From Erysipelothrix anatis (GTDB taxonomy: Bacteria > Bacillota_I > Bacilli_A > Erysipelotrichales > Erysipelotrichaceae), in NCBI RefSeq assembly GCF_009828745.1, contig NZ_WTSX01000003.1, positions 1-64,000 of the forward strand: a stretch of 64,000 nucleotides of DNA, given 5' to 3'. Positions 35,206-43,598 of the stretch are shown piece after piece (the stretch's first letter is position 1; each line of letters begins with the position of its first letter). The position numbers were made by a program, and so were the translations under genes. The notes beneath the pieces are model-generated. The model saw only the letters and a list, made by a program, of their open reading frames with translations, was not told the DNA's origin and ran no database searches.

Positions 35206-35633
35206 TTTGTTAGTACGTATTTAAGAGGCTCATAGCCCTCTTTCTCATAAAAGTTAATTGCTGCTGTATTTTTCGTCCATACATTTAAGCGAACTTCAGT
35301 AAACGGTGCCGTTTCTGTTTGAGTTTCGAGATGGGTCATAAGTTGATGTCCAATCTTTAAACCACGTGCTGCTTCATTGACACAAATATCATCGACAAAG
35401 AAAACGTCACCATCCATCCAACCAATCAAATATCCTTCTACGTGTTCATTATGTTCGTAGACCCATACGGTCATCTGTGGATTTTGGATCAAATCTTGTA
35501 CTTCCGTGACTGAATATTTCGGTATGTCTTTGGGAAAGCGTTCAGGGTATAGATCATGATGATGATTCACAATTTGAATCAACAGTTCATGTATATGGGG
35601 TGCATCTTTATTTTCTGCAATACGAATTGTCAT
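35190..35633 (-). CDS. GNAT-family N-acetyltransferase
   Basis: A 147-residue GNAT. The core is VDDICVNEAARGLKIGHQLM (acetyl-CoA-binding R-G-x-x-I-G-like loop) and NTAAINFYEKEGYEPLKY (the typical N...A..FYek.GF helix). The substrate is unknown. It starts 9 bases after the stop of the MgtC-like gene in the same direction, so both may share a transcript. Confidence 0.9.
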   Translation of the reverse strand: MTIRIAENKDAPHIHELLIQIVNHHHDLYPERFPKDIPKYSVTEVQDLIQNPQMTVWVYEHNEHVEGYLIGWMDGDVFFVDDICVNEAARGLKIGHQLMTHLETQTETAPFTEVRLNVWTKNTAAINFYEKEGYEPLKYVLTKKIER

Positions 35634-35642
35634 TTTATCCCT

Positions 35643-36338
35643 CTATTCTAAATTTGTTGCATGAACACTAATAACCGTACTCTTGAGGGCCATCGTACTT
35701 ACGAATTCACTGAATGAAAAACGGCGGCTACCTTGCACTTCAAAAATACTTGTATAAACACGTTCATTACCAAACATATCAACACGATAATTGACTTGTT
35801 GGAATTGAACATCCATCGATTCAAAAACACGCTCTATATCGTCTAATGTTTCTTGTCCACCAATATATTTGACATGCACGCGTTCTGAAAACGAAAGGTT
35901 TTGAAAGCGACGTGTTACAAATAAAATTAAGAACAGGAAACCAAAGCCCAATACAGCAATTTCATAATACCCCATCCCCACAGCAAGCCCTAAACAGGCG
36001 ACCGACCAAATTGATGCTGCGGTCGTTAATCCCGAAATATTGCGTTTGGTGACGATGATGGTTCCTGCTCCTAGAAAACCAATACCACTTACGACCTGCG
36101 CAATAAGACGAGCAGGGTCCGATCGTAAAACTCCAGTTAATTCTGGATAGGCAAGTGCTTCAGCAAGTGCTGTTGCTGCAATTTCTTGTTGAATTAAAGC
36201 TACGATTGTTGCTCCAACACCAACAATCATATGTGTTTTCAAGCCGGCATGTGCATTATTTACCTCACGCTCATAACCGATAATACCTGAAAATAATGTA
36301 ACCATTGCAAGTCGTAATAAGACTTGTTCTACTGCCAT
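35643..36338 (-). CDS. MgtC/SapB-family membrane protein
   Basis: A 231-residue protein with four to five membrane helices and the MgtC core GIIGYEREVNNAHAGLKTHMIVGVGATIVAL, then GFLGAGTIIV. A C-terminal cytoplasmic domain of about 80 residues (SFSERVHVKYIGG onward) follows. In pathogens MgtC supports growth at low magnesium and inside macrophages; other members have no known role. The start at 36338 follows TGGAGGGAG. The longer frame would run into the divergent gene. Confidence 0.92.
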   Translation of the reverse strand: MAVEQVLLRLAMVTLFSGIIGYEREVNNAHAGLKTHMIVGVGATIVALIQQEIAATALAEALAYPELTGVLRSDPARLIAQVVSGIGFLGAGTIIVTKRNISGLTTAASIWSVACLGLAVGMGYYEIAVLGFGFLFLILFVTRRFQNLSFSERVHVKYIGGQETLDDIERVFESMDVQFQQVNYRVDMFGNERVYTSIFEVQGSRRFSFSEFVSTMALKSTVISVHATNLE

Positions 36339-36394
36339 AGTAATCTCCCTCCAAGATATTTCGAGTGTACTCTTATTATACCAAATATTGACGC

Positions 36395-36423
36395 TTTGTA
36401 GTTTACAATATACGTGATAAAAT
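36395..36423 (+). promoter_or_regulatory. Promoter of yhcC, predicting a leaderless mRNA
   Basis: TTTGTA, a 17-base spacer, then an extended -10 TGATAAAAT ending six bases before the ATG at 36430. The predicted start of transcription falls on or next to the start codon, and no Shine-Dalgarno sequence is present. Confidence 0.5.
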
Positions 36424-36429
36424 ACATAC

Positions 36430-37377
36430 ATGAAAACTCTTAATCCATTCAAATATTCAAACGACAACAAGCGTTACTATACTTATAATTATTTCACTCA
36501 GAAAACTTACGGCTCCAAAGCATTTAAAGTTAGTATCGACGCGGGCTTTACATGTCCTAATCGAGACGGAACATGTGGCAGTGGCGGATGTAATTTTTGT
36601 TCTGCTCGGGGTTCTGGCGATATGATTCTCAAAGATCCAGATCTTGAAGCACAAATCGATCACTCCGAAGCAATCATGCTTCGTAAATGGCCCAACGCGA
36701 AGCGAATCGCTTATTTCCAAGCATACTCCAATACCCACGACAGCCTTGATGCTTTAAAAACATTGTATGATCCTTTTTTTGAGGATGATCGTTTTGTTGG
36801 TATTGATATCGCCACACGATCAGACTGTCTCGACGATGACAAAATTGCTTATTTTGCCTCCAAAGCGAAACGTAAAGATCTCACAATTGAGATTGGTTTG
36901 CAAAGTATGCATCCAACAACGGGTGTATGGATGAATCGTGGCCATGACTTAGACTCCGTGGCATCATGCATTACCAAATTGAAAGCTGCAGGGATTCGGA
37001 CCTGTATCCACATAATCAATGGTTTTCCAGTTGAAACAACAGATATGATGCTCGAAACCTGCGACTATGTTGCCCAGTTAAATCCAGATATGCTAAAAAT
37101 TCATATGCTTCATATTATCAAAGACACCAAGCTTGGTTATCAGTATACAAAGAATCCTTTTGAAATTATGTCGATGGAAACCTATGTTGATTTAGTCGTT
37201 CAACAACTCGAGCGTCTTCCTGAGACGATGGTCATTGCCCGCCTAACTGGTGACGGCATTGGATCTGACTTATTAGCACCAGAATGGACGCGACGAAAAA
37301 CAATCGTATTAAATGAAATCGATAAACTCATGCTTGCTAGCAATACGTGGCAAGGTAAATATTATAAGGAGCATTAA
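36430..37377 (+). CDS. yhcC: Radical SAM protein YhcC (TIGR01212 family)
   Basis: A 315-residue radical SAM enzyme. The YhcC-type cluster motif is CPNRDGTCGSGGCNFC, with three cysteines binding the 4Fe-4S cluster. GRGSGD, YFQAYSNTHDS, IDIATRSDC and IGLQSMHPTTG match the family. The reaction is unknown. It is followed at one base distance by an RluF-like pseudouridine synthase, so it may modify RNA or serve translation. No ribosome-binding site precedes the ATG. Confidence 0.9.
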   Translation: MKTLNPFKYSNDNKRYYTYNYFTQKTYGSKAFKVSIDAGFTCPNRDGTCGSGGCNFCSARGSGDMILKDPDLEAQIDHSEAIMLRKWPNAKRIAYFQAYSNTHDSLDALKTLYDPFFEDDRFVGIDIATRSDCLDDDKIAYFASKAKRKDLTIEIGLQSMHPTTGVWMNRGHDLDSVASCITKLKAAGIRTCIHIINGFPVETTDMMLETCDYVAQLNPDMLKIHMLHIIKDTKLGYQYTKNPFEIMSMETYVDLVVQQLERLPETMVIARLTGDGIGSDLLAPEWTRRKTIVLNEIDKLMLASNTWQGKYYKEH

Positions 37378-37378
37378 C

Positions 37379-38164
37379 ATGAAACACGCAGTACAAAAGG
37401 ATACCACCCTCAAACAAAAACAAGGTATTATTCGTCACGAAACCAGTGCCTCGCTTCGTCTCAATAAATTTATTAGCGAATCTGGGTATGCATCACGAAG
37501 AGGTGCCGACCGCTTAATTCAAGACGGTCTTGTCATGATAAATGGACAGGTTGCTGAAGTAGGATCACAAGTTTTTCCTCAGGATACAGTGAGTGTTCGT
37601 GGTGAAACAATAAAAAAAGCGGATGATCTTGTCTACATTGCACTCAACAAACCCGTTGGAATAACCAGTACAACAGACTCCAAAGACCCAAGCAACATAG
37701 TTGATTTCATGAACTATGAATCAACCATCTTCCCAATTGGTCGTCTTGACAAAGATTCGTATGGTTTAATTTTGATGACAAACGATGGTGACATTGTGAA
37801 TAAAATTTTACGAGAAGAGTACGGACACGATAAAGAATATATAGTGTCTGTTCATAAGACTTTCGATCAAGAATTTATCAATCAAATGCAATCGGGCGTC
37901 GAAATTTATAATCAGGCAGCACATATCCATGAAATAACTCAAGCTTGTGACGTTGAACGCATTGGTCCCAAAACTTTTAAAATTATTCTGAAACAAGGTT
38001 TAAACCGCCAGATCCGTCGTATGACAAAAGCCCTCGGATATCGTGTTACATCTCTAAAACGCGTTCGGATTATGCACGTTTCTTTGGATAACTTAAAACC
38101 AGGAGAATGGCGTTATCTTACTGAGTCTGAACTCATCGAAATGAACCACCGTATTTCCCAATAA
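37379..38164 (+). CDS. RluF/RsuA-family pseudouridine synthase
   Basis: A 261-residue enzyme with an S4 domain (LRLNKFISESGYASRRGADRLI, about residues 23-80) and a catalytic core. GRLDKDSYGLILMTNDG has the nucleophilic Asp, and LKQGLNRQIRRMTKALGY is the RluF/RluB signature. RluF modifies 23S rRNA near helix 93. The start at 37379 follows AAGGAG; it is one base after the yhcC stop. Confidence 0.92.
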   Translation: MKHAVQKDTTLKQKQGIIRHETSASLRLNKFISESGYASRRGADRLIQDGLVMINGQVAEVGSQVFPQDTVSVRGETIKKADDLVYIALNKPVGITSTTDSKDPSNIVDFMNYESTIFPIGRLDKDSYGLILMTNDGDIVNKILREEYGHDKEYIVSVHKTFDQEFINQMQSGVEIYNQAAHIHEITQACDVERIGPKTFKIILKQGLNRQIRRMTKALGYRVTSLKRVRIMHVSLDNLKPGEWRYLTESELIEMNHRISQ

Positions 38165-38170
38165 AGTCAA

Positions 38171-38196
38171 AACACCGCTTACGCGGTGTTCTTTTT
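38171..38196. terminator. Bidirectional terminator
   Basis: An 8-bp stem AACACCGC / GCGGTGTT with a TTAC loop is followed by CTTTTT, between the RluF-like gene and convergent hflX. Confidence 0.85.
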
Positions 38197-39463
38197 ATTT
38201 AACGATGTATTCTGCGAAGCGTTCATAGTCCTCTTGGGTCAGTACCACTTTGAAATGAGCACCCTTCTCATCATACTCAATGTCTCCAATATCATATGTG
38301 GATGCAAAGTAATCTAAGATACCCAGGTCTTCAAATTTCAAAAATACTGATGCTTTCTTAAACTTGTCTGCAAGTGCATCTTCAATCAAGTCAATCAACA
38401 AATCGATATCTTCAGGATTATGAGCACTCATATATACACGATTTGACATCGTGTACCCTACAGGATAATCTACCTCGGTAGCAAGATCCACCTTATTATA
38501 AACAGTGATTATGGGCTTGTTGAGAACTTCCAAGTCGCGCATGATTGCTTCGGTGGTATCCATCTGAATATCTAAATCTGGATTGGATGCGTCTACGACG
38601 TGGAGAATGACATCCGCAAAACGAATTTCTTCAAGTGTACTCTTAAAGGCTGCGACTAACGCATGGGGTAAGTTGGAGACAAATCCAACCGTATCTGTTA
38701 GAAGAATGGATTGGTTGTTGTTTAAGCGTGCACGTCGTAGCGTCGTATCCAAAGTAGCGAAGAGCATGTCTTTGGCTTCAACTGTTTTAGTTTCTCCACT
38801 GTGAGTGAGTATGCCATTCATGATTGTTGATTTACCCGCGTTGGTATACCCAACTAAAGCAATAATTGGAAGACTTGATTTTAGTCGTTGTTTTCGAGTT
38901 GTTTCGCGATGTCCTACAACCTTCTCTAGTTCGTTTTGGATGTGGGTAATATTGCGTTGAATATGGCGTTTGTCAGTTTCTAATTTTTGTTCTCCAGGTC
39001 CTCGTGTTCCAATTCCTCCACCTTGTCGTGATAGATAATCACTGTAGCCAACAAGACGTGGTAAACGATACTTTAATTGTGCCAATTGGACTTGTAGCAT
39101 GCCTTCCTTCGTATTGGCACGGCCAGCAAAAATATCGAGAATGAGATTAGTACGGTCGACAATTTTAACGCCAATCAATGCTTCGAGATTACGTGTCTGC
39201 GATCCCGAGAGTTCACCATTAAAAACAACCATGTCGGCTTCATACGCTTCCACTAACGCCGCTACTTCCGCAACTTTACCACTTCCAATATATGTGGCGC
39301 TGTCACGACGTTCACGTGCTTGTGTTGTCATGGCCATGACCTCTGCACCCGCAGCATCAACAAGATTAGCAAGTTCTTGCATCGATGCTTCAATGCGATA
39401 ATCCGATTTCGCAAAGTCAATCCCTACAAGGATTGCCCGTTCTTTTCTTTCTTTAGTTTCCAT
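38195..39463 (-). CDS. hflX: GTPase HflX
   Basis: A 422-residue HflX. The N-terminal GTP-binding-associated domain ends with RQGGGIGTRGPGEQKLETD. The G domain follows: LVGYTNAGKST is G1, DTVGFVSNLPHALVAAFKSTL is G3, and VYNKVDL is G4. It binds the large ribosomal subunit and splits stalled ribosomes after heat stress. An ATG at 39463 with AGGAC upstream is preferred to a TTG two codons before it. It overlaps the end of the sensor-kinase gene by 11 bases. Confidence 0.96.
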   Translation of the reverse strand: METKERKERAILVGIDFAKSDYRIEASMQELANLVDAAGAEVMAMTTQARERRDSATYIGSGKVAEVAALVEAYEADMVVFNGELSGSQTRNLEALIGVKIVDRTNLILDIFAGRANTKEGMLQVQLAQLKYRLPRLVGYSDYLSRQGGGIGTRGPGEQKLETDKRHIQRNITHIQNELEKVVGHRETTRKQRLKSSLPIIALVGYTNAGKSTIMNGILTHSGETKTVEAKDMLFATLDTTLRRARLNNNQSILLTDTVGFVSNLPHALVAAFKSTLEEIRFADVILHVVDASNPDLDIQMDTTEAIMRDLEVLNKPIITVYNKVDLATEVDYPVGYTMSNRVYMSAHNPEDIDLLIDLIEDALADKFKKASVFLKFEDLGILDYFASTYDIGDIEYDEKGAHFKVVLTQEDYERFAEYIVK

Positions 39464-40931
39464 AATCAATGTCCTGTCTATTGTGTGTCAACACAAATGC
39501 AAATGTGGTTTCCTGGTGTGGAACACTTTCCACTATTATATCAATCATATGACGTTTCGCAATCTGTTGTGCGATTGCAAGGCCAATTCCATTACCTAAC
39601 TCATTCTGTGTTCCTTGGTCTTTATAGAAACGATTAAAAATATGCGGAATTTCTTCCGAAGCAATGCCTTTACCAGTATCCGTGATACTTAACGAATCCC
39701 CTTTCTGTTGAAGGATAACGGTCGCATGCGGATCTGAAAACTTTATGGCATTATCAAGAATTATGGTGATCATCTGCCGTAATCGTGCATAATCACCATA
39801 AATGGCAAATGGTACTGTTTCTTTTTCATAGCGTATTTCTATCGCTTTTTGTATTGCAACAGGACGCAGTGATCGTATTGCATCACCCACAATATCATGC
39901 AGATTTACAACGTCTTTCTCTAACACAAAGTCGGTCGTATTCAGCTTTGAAAAATCGAGCAAATCATTAATCAATTTTTGTAAGTGTATCACTTCTTGAA
40001 GCATGTTTTCTTCATACTCTTCACGCTTTTCAGGGGTTTCCACTTGACCATCACGCATCGCTTCGAGGGACCCTCGTAAAATCGTGACGGGCGTTTTTAA
40101 TTCATGGGAGATGTCTGCAAAAAATTCGTGGCGCATGTGGTCGAGACGATCTCGGGCTTGTGATGCTTCGTTTAAACGTACGGCTAATGTATCAATGGAT
40201 GCCGCAAGTTCGCCAATCTCATCATGTTGATGCACATCGGTTTGCACAGTGTAGTCTTCCATGGCTAATGCTTTTGATGTTTCACTCATCCGTTTCAATG
40301 GTTTCACAAACCGAATGGATAGAAAGTAAGCAACGACAACCGACAGTACCAATGCAACCGCAATGTTAATGCTTAAAACATGATACCCATGTTGAATAAC
40401 CGCATCAATACCAGCTATTGGAGAGTGGACAAGCACTGCACCTACAATTTGACCATCACCATTTTGTACTGGAACACCGACAGTCACTGACTCCGAATTT
40501 AGCATTTCACTAAAGCCATCACTATAAACGGTAAATCCAGATAAAGCTTGCTTAATCATACGTTCACTATCTTCAGGCAAATCCGAAAGTTGGGTTGTTG
40601 CATTATTGTGCCCTTGACCCCTACTGATTGATTTCATTTCCTTATCAACGACCCAGACTTCACCAACCGTCGATGCTTCAAGCGATTCCAAATAAGTGCT
40701 TAGGTCACGGTTTCGCATCATTGAGCCATGTTTGTTATTTGAACTGGAATTTTCAAGGTAGGGCGATACCGAATTCGCAATTGTCTTTGCGCGAAACTCC
40801 AAGTCTGTACGGGATTGATCAAGGGTTGATTGTCGAAACATCATGGAGAAGGTCACCCCAATAATAATTGCAAAGACAAGTAACGTAATTGCAAAATATC
40901 CCACTAATTTTTGTGTCATTTTATAGCGCAT
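39453..40931 (-). CDS. Sensor histidine kinase with HAMP domain
   Basis: A 492-residue membrane kinase. TM1 (about residues 8-30), an outside sensor region of about 140 residues, TM2 (about 170-195) and a HAMP linker come in order. HisKA follows (ADISHELKTPVT, phosphorylated H276), then HATPase with DNAIKFSD and TDTGKGIASEEI. The sensor region shows no known domain. The start at 40931 overlaps the response-regulator gene. It probably controls the neighbouring His-rich secreted protein; the signal is unknown. Confidence 0.93.
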   Translation of the reverse strand: MRYKMTQKLVGYFAITLLVFAIIIGVTFSMMFRQSTLDQSRTDLEFRAKTIANSVSPYLENSSSNNKHGSMMRNRDLSTYLESLEASTVGEVWVVDKEMKSISRGQGHNNATTQLSDLPEDSERMIKQALSGFTVYSDGFSEMLNSESVTVGVPVQNGDGQIVGAVLVHSPIAGIDAVIQHGYHVLSINIAVALVLSVVVAYFLSIRFVKPLKRMSETSKALAMEDYTVQTDVHQHDEIGELAASIDTLAVRLNEASQARDRLDHMRHEFFADISHELKTPVTILRGSLEAMRDGQVETPEKREEYEENMLQEVIHLQKLINDLLDFSKLNTTDFVLEKDVVNLHDIVGDAIRSLRPVAIQKAIEIRYEKETVPFAIYGDYARLRQMITIILDNAIKFSDPHATVILQQKGDSLSITDTGKGIASEEIPHIFNRFYKDQGTQNELGNGIGLAIAQQIAKRHMIDIIVESVPHQETTFAFVLTHNRQDIDYGN

Positions 40932-41610
40932 GGTGGTTAACCTCAAATTTGTAGCCAACACCCCAAACCGTCGCAATTGACCATGTTTCTGATTCATACG
41001 GGGAAAGTTTGGCACGAAGTCGTTTAATATGGGCATCCACTGTGCGGAAATCGCCATAATAATCAATTCCCCACACACTATCTAACAATTGATCACGCGA
41101 AAAAACTTGATTCGGATGCTGCATCATGGTCCACAAAATCTCAATTTCTTTTTTGGTTAGTGACACCGGCTGGTTCGAAACAGTCACCTCAAAATCATCC
41201 AAGTTTACGCGCAAGGTATCGTAGGTAATTCGGTTGTGCGTATCGCTTGGTCCAATACGGCGTAAAATTGCTCGGATGCGAGCCATAACTTCAGCTGGTA
41301 CAAAAGGCTTCACAACATAGTCATCTGCCCCCATATCCAAGCCCATGATACGATCATAGTCATCCCCGCGAGCGGTAATCATGATGATGGGAACATTGGA
41401 TGTTTCACGAATCGTTTTGCATACTTCAAATCCATCTTTAAAAGGCATCATCACATCAAGTAAAATCATCACAAAACTGTTCTGGGCAAAGGCATCAAGA
41501 GCCTCACTCCCATCACGAGCTTGAATCACTTCATAACCTTCTTTGACGAGATATTCATTGAGTATGTGTCTAATTTTATCGGAATCATCCGCAATCAATA
41601 TTTTTTTCAT
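40921..41610 (-). CDS. OmpR-family response regulator
   Basis: A 229-residue regulator. The receiver domain has the acidic pair DD (residues 8-9), phosphorylated D52 in LLDVMMP, and K in VKPF. The winged-helix DNA-binding domain (about 125-229) ends with TVWGVGYKFE. The ATG at 41610 after AAGGTG is preferred to the GTG three codons earlier. It is first in the regulator-kinase-hflX operon. Direct repeats in the divergent region may be its binding site. Confidence 0.94.
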   Translation of the reverse strand: MKKILIADDSDKIRHILNEYLVKEGYEVIQARDGSEALDAFAQNSFVMILLDVMMPFKDGFEVCKTIRETSNVPIIMITARGDDYDRIMGLDMGADDYVVKPFVPAEVMARIRAILRRIGPSDTHNRITYDTLRVNLDDFEVTVSNQPVSLTKKEIEILWTMMQHPNQVFSRDQLLDSVWGIDYYGDFRTVDAHIKRLRAKLSPYESETWSIATVWGVGYKFEVNHHAL

Positions 41611-41671
41611 GTTTATCACCTTATGACTATCGTATCATATTGTATTTCGAACTCTGTGACTTTTAGCCTTA

Positions 41672-41702
41672 TTTTCGTCATATTTGTCATGGTTTCGTCA
41701 TA
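41672..41702. promoter_or_regulatory. Direct repeats, candidate response-regulator binding site
   Basis: TTTCGTCATA occurs at 41673-41682 and 41693-41702, exactly 20 bases apart, with a third GTCAT between them at 41686-41690. Repeats on the same face of the helix are usual for OmpR-type regulators. They lie between the response-regulator gene and the His-rich secreted protein gene. Confidence 0.5.
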
Positions 41703-41742
41703 ATTACTTGTTAGGATGGTGGTGTAAGGAGGAATGAAGCAC

Positions 41743-42069
41743 ATGAAACATTCAAAACTGAAAGTTATTGCTGGAGTGGGGGCACTCTTTATTGGTAGTG
41801 CATTGTCCATGAACGCTATTTTTGCTGCCGATTCGACAACAACCCCAGATTCAACGACACCAACCCAAGACGTTCGTGATGGATCATGGGGACACCATAA
41901 TGAGGATCATCCTATGAATCATGATGGACATCGCGGTATGCACCGCAATGGAAACGATGATTCCATGAGAACATCCGAAGAAGCACAACAGTGGCGCGAA
42001 TCCCGTGGTGAACGATGCCATGATAACGGACGTAACTCGAATGGGACACATCGCGGTTGGAATCAATAA
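41743..42069 (+). CDS. Small secreted His-rich protein beside the two-component system
   Basis: A 108-residue protein with a signal peptide (KLKVIAGVGALFIGSALS, cleavage near NAIFA-ADS). The mature part, about 80 residues, is rich in His, Asp, Asn, Gly and Arg (GHHNEDHPMNHDGHRGMHR) and looks unstructured. The His content suggests metal binding, possibly copper or zinc, but this is inference. AAGGAGG precedes two ATGs (41734, 41743); the second has better spacing. It is divergent from the response regulator and likely its target. Confidence 0.75.
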   Translation: MKHSKLKVIAGVGALFIGSALSMNAIFAADSTTTPDSTTPTQDVRDGSWGHHNEDHPMNHDGHRGMHRNGNDDSMRTSEEAQQWRESRGERCHDNGRNSNGTHRGWNQ

Positions 42070-42073
42070 AAAA

Positions 42074-42100
42074 AATCTTGGTTAATCCAAGATTACTTTT
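42074..42100. terminator. Bidirectional terminator
   Basis: An 8-bp stem AATCTTGG / CCAAGATT with a TTAAT loop is followed by ACTTTTTT. It overlaps the end of the convergent permease gene. Confidence 0.8.
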
Positions 42101-43395
42101 TTCGATTCAAGTGTGCTGAGCACAAGGTTTAACACGATACCACAAATGGCTGCTAAGCTCATACCACTTAAAGTTGTCTGCGGTGTTATTTTTAAAGTTG
42201 CACCACCCAAGCCAATTACCAGCATGGTTGAGACAATCACTAAGTTTTTCATATTTCCGAGATCAGTTCGATCTTTGATGAGTACTTTGACGCCATTGGA
42301 TGCAATCAATCCATAAAGAATGATTGTCATACCACCAATTACTGCCCAAGGAATACTTGAGATAAATGCTTGTACATAACCAAGGAAGCCCAGACAAATC
42401 GCAATGATAGCCGCTAGACCGATAACCCAAACCGAACCGACACGTGTCATCGCAATAACACCTGTGTTTTCACCGTAAGTTGTATTTGCCGGTCCACCTA
42501 TTGCAGCGGATACAAATGTTGCGATACCATCACCCAGAATTGTTTTACTGAGACCTGGTGTTTCAAGGAAATCTTCATCAACGATTTCCCCTAACACGAT
42601 GTGATCACCAATGTGTTCCGCAATCGTTACGAGTGCAAGTGGCGCAAAGGCAACGACTGATGAGAAATCGAGTTGATACGAACCCACAAATTTAAAGTTT
42701 GGAATTTGGAAGAACGAATATCCAGTAAAGACCTGTGATAGATCGACCAAACCTAAGACCACGGCTGAAATGTATCCAACAACAATAGCGATTAAGAATG
42801 GGACAATTTGCAAGAAGCCTTTTCCACGCATCGAGATTACCACAACTGTTGCGAAGGTGATGAAAGCCACTAACGGCACTTTCCACGCCGCACCTGCAAC
42901 ACCAACATATTTCCCTTGTTCAAGCAAGATATCGATACCCATAAGTCCTGTTTCTTGAACTGCGGTTGGTGCAAGTGACAATCCAATGATCATGATCATT
43001 GGACCAATAACTACTGGTGGCAATAATTTACGAATCCATGCTGAACCTGTAAATGAAATGATAAATGCAATTAATACATAAATAAGACCGACGGTCATTA
43101 AGCCTACATACGCGCTTTCTGGACCACCGGTTACGGCGATTGCAGTTGCGATACTTGAAATGTATGCAAAGCTACTTCCTAAATAAACTGGAACTTTAGC
43201 TCCTGTACAAACAATGTAGATTAAGGTTCCTATACCACTTGCAACAAGCGACACCCCGACATCTAATCCCGTTAGAATTGGGACTAAAATTGTCGCTCCA
43301 AACATTGCAAAGACGTGTTGAACACTTAATACAAACCACTCGAGTTTTGTTTTTGGTTTCTCCGAGATTCCAATTAACAATGACTGCTTCTCCAT
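42082..43395 (-). CDS. uraA: Uracil permease (UraA/NCS2 family)
   Basis: A 437-residue NCS2 permease with about 14 membrane segments. Family signatures include VPVYLGSSFAYISSIATA, PPVVIGPMIMIIGLSLA, HIGDHIVLGEIV and NTTYGENTGVIAMT. It imports uracil with protons. An upstream leader with a PyrR-type binding loop and attenuator (43436-43545) supports pyrimidine rather than xanthine transport. Confidence 0.93.
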   Translation of the reverse strand: MEKQSLLIGISEKPKTKLEWFVLSVQHVFAMFGATILVPILTGLDVGVSLVASGIGTLIYIVCTGAKVPVYLGSSFAYISSIATAIAVTGGPESAYVGLMTVGLIYVLIAFIISFTGSAWIRKLLPPVVIGPMIMIIGLSLAPTAVQETGLMGIDILLEQGKYVGVAGAAWKVPLVAFITFATVVVISMRGKGFLQIVPFLIAIVVGYISAVVLGLVDLSQVFTGYSFFQIPNFKFVGSYQLDFSSVVAFAPLALVTIAEHIGDHIVLGEIVDEDFLETPGLSKTILGDGIATFVSAAIGGPANTTYGENTGVIAMTRVGSVWVIGLAAIIAICLGFLGYVQAFISSIPWAVIGGMTIILYGLIASNGVKVLIKDRTDLGNMKNLVIVSTMLVIGLGGATLKITPQTTLSGMSLAAICGIVLNLVLSTLESKKVILD

Positions 43396-43435
43396 AAAAA
43401 TCTTCCTCTTTCCTTTGTAGTGTACGGTTCCATAT

Positions 43436-43541
43436 AAAAAGACACCCTAGAGTGCCTTTAAGTTATCGGTAGCCAGCCTCACAAAAAGATTGTAAGCGAA
43501 GATTTGCGTACCTTATCAAGCTCTCTGTCTTGACTTAAAGG
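43436..43541 (-). promoter_or_regulatory. PyrR-type transcription attenuator of uraA
   Basis: On the minus strand the leader has a hairpin with loop ACAGAGAG closed by CAAG/CTTG (43517-43532), followed by ATAAGG. This strongly resembles the PyrR-binding loop of Bacillus pyr leaders. CCTTTAAGT (43533-43541) is exactly complementary to ACTTAAAGG (43455-43463), which forms an antiterminator competing with the terminator at 43436-43457 (stem AGGCACTC/GGGTGTCT, then TTTTT). PyrR with UMP would favour termination. Confidence 0.75.
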
Positions 43542-43549
43542 ACCTATAC

Positions 43550-43567
43550 TATGGTCAGTATACCATA
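43550..43567. promoter_or_regulatory. Inverted repeat in the uraA-cueP divergent region
   Basis: A perfect 6-6-6 inverted repeat TATGGT-CAGTAT-ACCATA overlaps a TATACT box (43557-43562) that is the likely -10 of the uraA leader transcript. It could be an operator for either divergent gene. Confidence 0.4.
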
Positions 43568-43598
43568 CACTTAACTAAATTGAAACGAGGAATTAGAT

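Noticed and set aside
42082-43395. Xanthine permease instead of uracil permease
   Set aside because: Both belong to the same family, but the PyrR-type leader and UraA-like motifs favour uracil.
43436-43545. Purine riboswitch upstream of the NCS2 permease
   Set aside because: The conserved loop sequences of purine riboswitches are missing, while a PyrR-type loop with an antiterminator fits well.
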